Below, piece after piece: positions 32,359 through 39,265 of a stretch of 64,000 nt of DNA; within the stretch, counting starts at the first letter, position 1, and each line of letters begins with the position of its first letter. The notes below the pieces were generated by a model. It searched no databases, was not told the DNA's origin, and saw nothing but the letters and a program-made list of their open reading frames with translations. Origin of the DNA: Subtercola boreus (GTDB lineage Bacteria > Actinomycetota > Actinomycetes > Actinomycetales > Microbacteriaceae); assembly GCF_003399625.1 (NCBI RefSeq), contig NZ_NBXA01000007.1, forward strand, positions 1 through 64,000, given 5' to 3'. The translations under genes were made by a program, and so were the position numbers.

Positions 32359-33951
32359 TCAGCGGGCGGTCGGCTTCACCGGCTGCTCGTCGGGAACGCT
32401 CTCGGCGGTGTTCGGGGCGCTCTCCCTGACCGGGCGGGCGGCGCGGGCGGCACGGCGGGCGTGCGATTTCGGCAGCTCGGCCGGATCCGGAATCTGGTGC
32501 GGCACGTCGACTCCCTCGGGGTTGCCCGTCGAGGAATAGTAGTCGCCTTTGTAGGTGTAGCCGTAGTAGCCGCCCTCGCCGCCCTTCCGCGGAACGCGGT
32601 TCAGAATGACGCCGAGCGTGCGACCCTTCACCTTCTCGATGTTCTGCAGCGACTTGCCGAGCGCGTCGACCGTCGTCTTGCCGACGGAGGCGACGATGAG
32701 GGCGCCGTCGGTGCGGGCGGTGAGAATGGCGGCGTCGGTGACGGGGATGAGTGGTGGGGCATCCACGAGCACGATGGCGTCACGCGCCAGCTCGTTCAGC
32801 AGCGTGAGCATGGCCTTCGAGCCGAGCAGTTCACTGGGGTTCGGCGGGATCGCACCGGCGCCCATCACCTGCAGGCGCCCGGTGTCGCCCCAGGGCTGCA
32901 GAACGTCGTGGATCTCGGCGCGACCCACGAGAACATCGGTCAGGCCGACGCCCGGCAGCAGGTTGAAGGATGTCGCGACCGTCGGCCGGCGAAGGTCGCC
33001 GTCGACCACGACCACCCGCTGCCCCGAGGCGGCGATGGTGATGGCGAGGTTGGCCGTGATGGTCGACTTGCCGTCGCCGGCGAGCGAGCTCGTGACCACG
33101 ATTATGCGCGGCGGGTTGTCCACATCCATGAACTGGAGGTTCGTGCGGAGCTCCCGCATCGCCTCCGAGACGGCGTCGTCGTCGGTGTGCCGGTCGGCGT
33201 AGTTCGTGCTGCTGGTTTCCTCGACGAGACGGTTCTTGTCGGTGAAGTTGCGGTCGAAGGGCACCGTTCCGACGACCGAGAGGCCGAACTCCTTCTCGAC
33301 GCTCGCGACCGAGCGGATGCGACGGTCGAGGGTGTGCCGCACGAAGGCGTAGATGATGCCGATCAGCAGGCCGGCGAGCACTCCGATGATGATGGCGAGC
33401 TTCGTGTTCGGAAAGATCGGCGTGCTCGGCAGCACGGCCGAGTCGAGCGTCTGCAGGTTCACGATGGACCCGCCACCCGGGGTCGTACCGGGAGCGATGG
33501 AGGCGGCGTCGCCCGAGTTCTCGAGGATCTTCACCTGGGAGACCATGCCGGCGATCCAGGTCTCCGCGAGGGAGCGGGCGCCTTCGGGGGTCGAGCCCTG
33601 CGCGGTGATCTGCAGCACGGCGGTGTCGGTCGGGTTGGTGACCGAGATCTTGCTCACGAGCGCCTCGGGGCTGATCGAGAGGCCGAGCTGCTCGATGGCG
33701 TAGGTCGCGACCGCGCGCGACTTGGCCACGTTCAGATAGGACTTGACCCGCGATTTGGCGTAGTTGTCGCCCACGAGGGCCGAGCCGAGATCCTGGCTGA
33801 CGCCGGTCGTGATGATGCCGCTCGCATCTGCGCTGTACACGCGCTGCTGCACGAGGGACCAGCCCGCAGCCGAACCGGCCCCGAGCGCCATGCAGATCAG
33901 GATGGCGATCCAGTGACCCCGCAGAATCCGTACGTAGCCCGACAGATCCAT
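32359..33951 (-). CDS. Wzz-BY-kinase fusion, copy 2
   Basis: The 530-residue protein has the two flanking helices of a chain-length domain (MDLSGYVRILRGHWIAILI at the start, a second near residue 180) and the autokinase domain with SSLAGDGKSTITANLA, VVVDGDLRRP and IVLVDAPPLIPVTDA. The tyrosine cluster GGYYGYTYKGDYYSS is followed by an extra tail of about 60 basic and Pro-rich residues (SHARRAARAARPVR), absent from the other two copies. I chose ATG at 33951 because AGGGGG precedes it and because it aligns with the other kinases; GTG at 33966 is in frame. It is the first gene of the minus-strand operon. Confidence 0.92.
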   Translation of the reverse strand: MDLSGYVRILRGHWIAILICMALGAGSAAGWSLVQQRVYSADASGIITTGVSQDLGSALVGDNYAKSRVKSYLNVAKSRAVATYAIEQLGLSISPEALVSKISVTNPTDTAVLQITAQGSTPEGARSLAETWIAGMVSQVKILENSGDAASIAPGTTPGGGSIVNLQTLDSAVLPSTPIFPNTKLAIIIGVLAGLLIGIIYAFVRHTLDRRIRSVASVEKEFGLSVVGTVPFDRNFTDKNRLVEETSSTNYADRHTDDDAVSEAMRELRTNLQFMDVDNPPRIIVVTSSLAGDGKSTITANLAITIAASGQRVVVVDGDLRRPTVATSFNLLPGVGLTDVLVGRAEIHDVLQPWGDTGRLQVMGAGAIPPNPSELLGSKAMLTLLNELARDAIVLVDAPPLIPVTDAAILTARTDGALIVASVGKTTVDALGKSLQNIEKVKGRTLGVILNRVPRKGGEGGYYGYTYKGDYYSSTGNPEGVDVPHQIPDPAELPKSHARRAARAARPVRESAPNTAESVPDEQPVKPTAR

Positions 33952-34048
33952 GTTTGCCCCCTGCACCGATCACTCCTCCGGAGCCGCGAGTGTAACACGC
34001 AGGGAGGGGGGCAGAGCCGCGGCCTCCCCTGACGGGGTGGTACATTGG

Positions 34049-34065
34049 CCTCCCTGTGAGGGAGG
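34049..34065 (+). promoter_or_regulatory. Hairpin covering the ribosome site of the LuxR-type gene
   Basis: CCTCCC, TGTGA and GGGAGG form a 6-bp hairpin whose 3' arm is the Shine-Dalgarno of the gene at 34072. It could restrict translation. TACATT at 34041-34046 is a possible -10. Confidence 0.4.
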
Positions 34066-34071
34066 GTCACG

Positions 34072-34743
34072 ATGAGCCATGAGCGCACCAAGAGAACGCC
34101 GCGCCGCATCCGGGTGCATGTGGTGCACGAGAGCCGCATGATGGCGGAGGCCATCAGTGTGAAACTCAAGTCGGCTCTGCCCGGTGCATCGGTCGACGGC
34201 TGGACCAAGTCGTGGCACACCTACCTCAACCGGGCGCAGGGCGTGGCCGATGTGGTGCTGCTCGACAACGAACTGGGTGACGGCGGCCCGACGTCCGTGA
34301 AGGTGCGCACTCTCGCCCGGAGCGGAACCGGCATCGTGGTGCTCGGCGGCTCGGAGTACGCGCCGGCGATCCGCCGTGTGCTGGCCGCCGGAGCGCACTC
34401 CTACATGGTGGCCGACGAGGGTTCGACCTCGATCGCCGCCGCGATCGCTGCCGCCTTCCGGGGCGAGACCTACGAGTCGGAGCTGCTCGGCCGCATCCTC
34501 GGTGCCCACGAAGCCACACCGGTGCCCGAACTCACCGCCCGCGAGCTCGAGATCGTCAGCATGTATCTGTCGGGCCCCGGTGCGTCGGTGCCCGAGACGG
34601 CGGAGCGCTTCGGGCTCTCTGCCGAGACGGTGCGCACCCACATCTCCCACGCCAGGCGCAAGTACGCCGGCGACGACCTGACTGCGGTGTCGAAGATGGA
34701 ACTGCGCCGACGCATGATCCGGGACGGCTGGATTTTGGAATAG
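34072..34743 (+). CDS. LuxR-family response regulator with atypical receiver
   Basis: Residues 14-130 look like a receiver domain: VHVVHESRMMAEAISVKL, then VVLLDNELGDGG with a possible phospho-acceptor Asp, and TGIVVLGGSEY. The usual acidic pair at the first strand is replaced by HE and no conserved Lys is obvious, so phosphorylation by a standard kinase is doubtful. Residues 150-215 form a LuxR helix-turn-helix (LTARELEIVSMYLSGPG, ETAERFGLSAETVRTHISHA). It is divergent from the BY-kinase operon, which it probably controls, with about 120 bp of shared intergenic DNA. The first residues are very basic. Confidence 0.82.
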   Translation: MSHERTKRTPRRIRVHVVHESRMMAEAISVKLKSALPGASVDGWTKSWHTYLNRAQGVADVVLLDNELGDGGPTSVKVRTLARSGTGIVVLGGSEYAPAIRRVLAAGAHSYMVADEGSTSIAAAIAAAFRGETYESELLGRILGAHEATPVPELTARELEIVSMYLSGPGASVPETAERFGLSAETVRTHISHARRKYAGDDLTAVSKMELRRRMIRDGWILE

Positions 34744-34794
34744 AGTGACGCCTGAGATCCCTCATCTGTCAAACCCCTGCGACGTGGAGCACTC

Positions 34795-36096
34795 TTGGGC
34801 ACTGTTCTTCTGGGGCTGAACATCGTCAACGCGCCGCTGATCATCACCCTCTCGGTCATCAGCATCGGGCTGGTCGTCTTTCTGCTCGTGCGAGCGCCCA
34901 CTACGCGCTGGGTGCTGACGGCGAGTCTCGGTGCCGTGGGCGGCGCGCTGGCGGGCACCGTCACCATCCTGGTCGCGGTGAACCTGCTCGACCTCTTCGG
35001 TACGCGCCTGAGCCCGATCGTCGAGATCTGGATCGTGCTGACCTTCACCGCCGTCGCCCTGGCGATCGTGAACCTCTGGCGCTCCCGCTGGCGCCGCAAG
35101 GTCGTCGCCCTCGTCGCCGTGCTCGTCTTCGTGCTCACCGGAACCCTTGGGGTGAACGCCGCGTTCGGTCTCAACAAGACGGTCGCGGCCTTCCTCGGGG
35201 TGACCAATGAGAAGCCGCTCGACCTGGGCGGCCGCACGGCCACGCCGACTCCCCAGCCCGACGACGGCACACCGCTCTACACCCGGTGGAGCCCGCCGGC
35301 CGGCATGCCCCAGACGGGCACCCTCGGCACCATCGACCTGCCGAACGCGGCATCCGGTTTCGTCGCGCGAACCGGCCTGGCGTACGTACCGCCGGCGGGG
35401 CTGGTCGCCGATCCGCCCGTGCTGCCGGTGATCATCCAGTTGAACGGCCAGCCCGGAAGCCCGGGCCTCGACGACCCGAAGGTGATTCTCGACGCGCTGG
35501 CGGCCAAGCACAACGGCCTCGGGCCGATCGTGGTGAACCCCGACCAGCTCGGCGATGACTCGAAGGATCCGCTCTGCCTCGACACCTCGATGGGCAACGT
35601 CGAGACGTACATCATGAAAGACGTCGTGCCGTGGGTGAAGGCGCACTTCGCCGTGTCGGCCGACCCGAAGGACTGGACGATCCTCGGCTTCTCCAACGGC
35701 GGCATGTGCGCCTCGTACTTCGGGGCGAAGTACCCGAACGTGTTCGGCAACTTCGTCGACCTCTCGGGTGACGAGCACCAGGGCGTCGACGACCGGTCGA
35801 CCCTCAGCCGCGTCTTCGGCGGCGACCAGCAGGCCTACGAAGCGGTCTGGCCCACCACGATCATGGCCGAGAGCACCTACCCCGATTCGGTGGGCGTCTT
35901 CACGGTCGGCGAGACGGATGGGGAGGCCCAGCCCGGCGTGAAGAAGAACTACGACGCGGCCGTCGCCGCGGGCATCCACGCCAGCTACACCGAGATCGCG
36001 GGCGGTGGGCACGACAACACGGCGCTCGACGGAGGACTCTCGAAGGCCTACGACACCCTCTTTCCCCGCTGGGGTCTCAGCGCGCCGGCCCCATGA
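34795..36096 (+). CDS. Membrane-anchored esterase, antigen 85/esterase D-like
   Basis: The first 135 residues carry four membrane helices (IVNAPLIITLSVISIGLVVF, LGAVGGALAGTVTILVAVNL and two more). A linker with TPTPQPDDG leads to an extracytoplasmic alpha/beta hydrolase. Its nucleophile elbow is GFSNGGM with Ser300, and GGGHDNTALDGGL holds the likely catalytic His. The enzyme could attach or remove acyl groups on the cell surface or polymer. TTG is the start, with GTGGAG nearby. It overlaps the HprK-like gene by 4 bp and so heads a three-gene operon with a kinase and a signal peptidase. Confidence 0.8.
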   Translation: MGTVLLGLNIVNAPLIITLSVISIGLVVFLLVRAPTTRWVLTASLGAVGGALAGTVTILVAVNLLDLFGTRLSPIVEIWIVLTFTAVALAIVNLWRSRWRRKVVALVAVLVFVLTGTLGVNAAFGLNKTVAAFLGVTNEKPLDLGGRTATPTPQPDDGTPLYTRWSPPAGMPQTGTLGTIDLPNAASGFVARTGLAYVPPAGLVADPPVLPVIIQLNGQPGSPGLDDPKVILDALAAKHNGLGPIVVNPDQLGDDSKDPLCLDTSMGNVETYIMKDVVPWVKAHFAVSADPKDWTILGFSNGGMCASYFGAKYPNVFGNFVDLSGDEHQGVDDRSTLSRVFGGDQQAYEAVWPTTIMAESTYPDSVGVFTVGETDGEAQPGVKKNYDAAVAAGIHASYTEIAGGGHDNTALDGGLSKAYDTLFPRWGLSAPAP

Positions 36097-37271
36097 CCCC
36101 CGGTGAAGAGGCGCGGCCTGAGCCTGGCCCCGTGCTCGTCGAACTCGTCGCTCTCGGGGTGGTGCTGACGGTCCGTTTCACGGGCTGCGCCGGGCACGAG
36201 ATCGACGACTTCGTGCTTGCCTGGCAGCGCTGCGGCGCCCGGCGGTGCGAGACCCGGCAGGCGGGGTCGATCGTCATTGACGCGGTGGTGTGGGCGGCCG
36301 GGAACGCCGGGCACGAGGCGGGCGAGCCTGCGGGCACGGTGCCGCCGGCCGCCGAGCGTCTCGCCGCCGGCTCCTTCCGGGAGCTCAGCCATCACCTCTC
36401 CGGCCTGATCACGCGCTCGGCCATCGGCGCCCGGCGCGGTGAGCTCCTGATGCTGCACGCCGGTGCGGTGAGCAGCCGGGAGACCGGCGGGGTCATCGCC
36501 TTCATCGGCCCGTCGGGGCGGGGCAAGACGACCGCATCGACCGCGCTCGGCCGGCACTTCGGCTACGTCACCGACGAGACGGTGGCGATCGCAGACGGTC
36601 TCGCGGTGATCGCCTACCCGAAGCCGCTCTCGGTCAAACTCCCCGAGCCGGAGCCGTGGAAGAGCCAGGTCGCGCCCGGAGAGCTCGGACTCATCGAGCC
36701 GGGGGAGCCGCCGCTCCGGCTGGTCGGGCTCGTGATGCTCGACCGTCGGCCGAGCGGCTCTGCTGCCGTCGCCCGGGTGGCGCTCGCCGAGGCCGTCGAA
36801 GAGCTCGTGCCGCAGATCAGCTTTCTCGCCGAACGTCGCCGTGCGCTCCAGCACTTGGGCTCGGTTGTGGATGCCTGTGGCGGGCTTCATTCCGTGACCT
36901 ACAGTGAGGCGGTCGACCTGCCGGCCGTCTTCGCCGAACTCTTCGAGCAGGCTTCCGGGCGGGCAGCCCTCGCCGAGCAGCCTGTGGGCCCGCACGACGC
37001 CCGGGCGCGCTACCGCTCCATCGTCGACGATGCCCTGCCCGACGGCTCGTCGCTCATCGTGCTGCAGGGCGGAACGGTGAGTGTTCTCGCCGGCATCGCG
37101 CCGGTGCTGGTGACCGAGGCCGCCGGCACCGGTCGCTTCTTCGGCGAGCTGGTCGAGGCTGTGCGGGCTGCGCACGGCGAGCCGCCCGCGGGTGACGCGG
37201 TCGAGGCGGTGGCGAACGCGATCGACGAGCTCGTCGGTGCCGGCCTGCTCGAACGGTCGGATGCGCTGTGA
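36093..37271 (+). CDS. HprK-like kinase fused to a PqqD-like domain
   Basis: Residues 105-290 resemble the HPr kinase/phosphorylase fold: MLHAGAVSSRETGGVIAFIG, Walker A GPSGRGKT at 139-146, and FGYVTDETVAIADG, the conserved acidic strand. Residues 305-392 form a second domain of PqqD type (DGSSLIVLQGGTVSVLAGIA, then VEAVANAIDELVGAGLLER), matching the small protein at 31327-31641 in pattern. In lasso-peptide clusters HprK-like kinases phosphorylate a serine of the peptide; a kinase carrying its own recognition domain would fit such a role. The target here is unknown. It is translationally coupled to the esterase and signal peptidase genes on both sides. Confidence 0.78.
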   Translation: MTPGEEARPEPGPVLVELVALGVVLTVRFTGCAGHEIDDFVLAWQRCGARRCETRQAGSIVIDAVVWAAGNAGHEAGEPAGTVPPAAERLAAGSFRELSHHLSGLITRSAIGARRGELLMLHAGAVSSRETGGVIAFIGPSGRGKTTASTALGRHFGYVTDETVAIADGLAVIAYPKPLSVKLPEPEPWKSQVAPGELGLIEPGEPPLRLVGLVMLDRRPSGSAAVARVALAEAVEELVPQISFLAERRRALQHLGSVVDACGGLHSVTYSEAVDLPAVFAELFEQASGRAALAEQPVGPHDARARYRSIVDDALPDGSSLIVLQGGTVSVLAGIAPVLVTEAAGTGRFFGELVEAVRAAHGEPPAGDAVEAVANAIDELVGAGLLERSDAL

Positions 37272-37972
37272 CCCGCGGGAACACAGCCCGGCCCGGGCGC
37301 CTGAGACGCATCACCGGCAGCGTCTGGTTCAACCTGCTCGCCGCGATCGTGGTGCTCGCGGTCGTGCAGGCGTTCGTCGTCAAGGTCTATTACGTGCCGT
37401 CGGGCTCGATGCAGAACACCCTCGAGATCGGCGACCGGGTGATCGTCGACCGGTTCGGCAGCCACTTCGGTGACCCGAGCGACGGAGACGTGGTCGTCTT
37501 CACTGCATCGGAGCTCTGGGGAGATGTGCCGGCGGCGCCGTCGAACCCGTTTGTCTACGCCGTCAGATGGCTCGGCGGTGTGGTGGGTGTCGGCCCCGAC
37601 CTGACCCACACTCTCGTCAAGCGGGTCATCGCGGGCCCCGGCCAGACGGTCTCGTGCTGCAGCCCCGACGGGCGGGTGCTCGTCGACGGGGTGCCCCAGA
37701 ACGAACCGTACATCTTCGCGGACTACCCGTTCGAAGCCGGTGCGTTCGACTGCAGCACAACACCGAAGTCCCTGCGCTGCTTCGACGAGGTGGTCGTTCC
37801 GGCCGGGCAGTACTTCGTGCTCGGCGACCACCGTTCGAACTCCAACGACTCGATCTTCGCCTGTCGCGGCGGGGGAGGGCCGCCGGGCTGCCTGAAGATG
37901 GTCGGTCGCGACGACATCGTGGGCCGGGCGTTCGCCATCGTGCTGCCGCCCGGGCGCTGGTCGGGACTCTAG
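37268..37972 (+). CDS. Signal peptidase I, S26 family
   Basis: The 234-residue protein has one N-terminal helix (about residues 20-40) followed by the catalytic PSGSM with Ser47 and the general base Lys118 in LVKRVIAGPGQ; LGDHRSNSNDS is the conserved box E. It cuts signal peptides at the outer face of the membrane. Because it is coupled to the HprK-like gene rather than sitting in the usual rplS/rnhB context, it is probably a dedicated peptidase for a protein of this locus. A cysteine-rich insert (VSCCSPDGR, FDCSTTPKSLRCF) is notable. It overlaps the convergent surface-protein gene by 4 bp. Confidence 0.9.
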   Translation: MTRGNTARPGRLRRITGSVWFNLLAAIVVLAVVQAFVVKVYYVPSGSMQNTLEIGDRVIVDRFGSHFGDPSDGDVVVFTASELWGDVPAAPSNPFVYAVRWLGGVVGVGPDLTHTLVKRVIAGPGQTVSCCSPDGRVLVDGVPQNEPYIFADYPFEAGAFDCSTTPKSLRCFDEVVVPAGQYFVLGDHRSNSNDSIFACRGGGGPPGCLKMVGRDDIVGRAFAIVLPPGRWSGL

Positions 37973-39150
37973 AGGCCGGGCAGGCCGAGGTCGAAGCGCA
38001 GCTGCTTGCCGGCGGTCGGAGCGAGCGGCGGCAGGCTCAGGCCATACTGCGGAGCCGCCGTTTCGTCGGGTGCCCCGTGTTCGAACACCTCGAAGCGGTT
38101 CGCGTCCGGAACGGCATCCGGGGCGCTCGCACGACCGACCAGCGACAGCAGGAAATTTCGCACCGGGCCGACGGCGTGGCTGGACTCTGTGCCGATCGGG
38201 GCCAGGCCGAGCGCGAAGCGGTCTGCCGCGGGGGAATCCGATGCACGCCCACGGGCGGCGAAGGGCAGTGCCAGGGCAGAGCCCGCAGCGGCCTGCGCGG
38301 GAGCCGTGGGGGCGAAGCCGAGCGCCAGTGACGGCGCGTCAGCGTTTTGCTGCGGCGCCCGGTCGCTCCAGGGGAAGGTGACGCCTGCCGAACCGTGGCT
38401 GTGCAGACGGTGCGAACCGAAACCCGCGGAACCGAGGAGGCTCTCGCCGGGCCGGTTCTTCGGGTAGCGGATGCGCCTGACGCGCCACCGGGTGAAGAGA
38501 TAGGCGGCGACCCCGCCCAGCAGGAGCAGAGCGGCAATGACCCCGGCGACGGCGAACGGGAAGGCGTCGCGTGCCGTGCTCGCCGAAGCCGGCGGGTAGA
38601 ACGGGAGGTTGATGACGGGAGCGGGCTCCGCGGTCTGCGTCACGACGGGAACCGGAGCGATGGTCGCGGTCTCCGTCGGCGTGGGGGTCGGTGTGACCTC
38701 CTCCTCTTCGACGTAGTCGTCGTCAGAGGTGTCGGACTCCTCGGGGTCGGGCACGAACGTCTCGACGGGCACGGGTACCGGCTCGGCCGACGGCACCGGA
38801 TCGATCGGGATGACGGGCTCGACGGTCGGCTGCGGGTCGACGGTCGGCACCGGATCAGGGTCAGGCACAGATGTGGTCGGCGGGTCGGTCGGCGTCGGCG
38901 GGTCTGTCGGCGTCGGCGGCTCGGTCGACACAGGCGGCTCGGGCTGGTCGGTCGGCACCGGCACCGGCGCGGGAAGCGCGGTGTCGTCCGTGCGCACACC
39001 GAGCGACGCGACGACGGCCGTGCCACTGGTCGAGCTGCTGTTCGCCGCAGAGGCCGCGACAGCACTTCCGAACGTCAGAACGACAAGCAGAAGCAGGGCG
39101 ACCGCGACGGCTGCGGGTGCGCGGAGACTTCTCTGACGGTGCCGATACAT
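37969..39150 (-). CDS. Pro/Thr-rich membrane protein with repeated tail motif
   Basis: Residues 1-35 form a signal peptide or first helix (RAPAAVAVALLLLVVLTFGS). Residues 50-190 are an extended extracytoplasmic stalk of Pro, Thr, Val, Asp and Glu with units such as PTPTDPPTPTDPPT. A second helix (AFPFAVAGVIAALLLLGGVA) is followed by RWRVRRIRY. The roughly 170-residue cytoplasmic tail repeats a motif of the form aromatic-x-L-G-L-x-P (ALGFAPTAP, FALGLAPIG, YGLSLPPLAP, FDLGLPGL). The ATG at 39150 has GGAGG 8 nt upstream. I recognise no family. It converges on the HprK-like/signal peptidase operon and is a candidate substrate of it. Confidence 0.75.
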   Translation of the reverse strand: MYRHRQRSLRAPAAVAVALLLLVVLTFGSAVAASAANSSSTSGTAVVASLGVRTDDTALPAPVPVPTDQPEPPVSTEPPTPTDPPTPTDPPTTSVPDPDPVPTVDPQPTVEPVIPIDPVPSAEPVPVPVETFVPDPEESDTSDDDYVEEEEVTPTPTPTETATIAPVPVVTQTAEPAPVINLPFYPPASASTARDAFPFAVAGVIAALLLLGGVAAYLFTRWRVRRIRYPKNRPGESLLGSAGFGSHRLHSHGSAGVTFPWSDRAPQQNADAPSLALGFAPTAPAQAAAGSALALPFAARGRASDSPAADRFALGLAPIGTESSHAVGPVRNFLLSLVGRASAPDAVPDANRFEVFEHGAPDETAAPQYGLSLPPLAPTAGKQLRFDLGLPGL

Positions 39151-39265
39151 CTGATCATCCTCCCACATGCTGAGCTGTCAATTGGGTGGATGAGTCTGCT
39201 CGAATGTATAGTTTCAACCGATCGGCGGGGAATCGGCCGGCCTGACTGGGAGAGGGCTCTGGCCT

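Noticed and set aside
31228-34032. 934-codon plus-strand open frame opposite the phosphatase/BY-kinase operon
   Set aside because: It is antisense to genes with clear family motifs. Its translation is Arg/Gly/Val/Asp-rich low-complexity sequence, as expected from the complement of high-GC codons.
38640-38970. GC-rich imperfect repeats
   Set aside because: They encode the Pro/Thr stalk of the surface protein. No CRISPR-like spacing of repeats and spacers was seen anywhere in the window.
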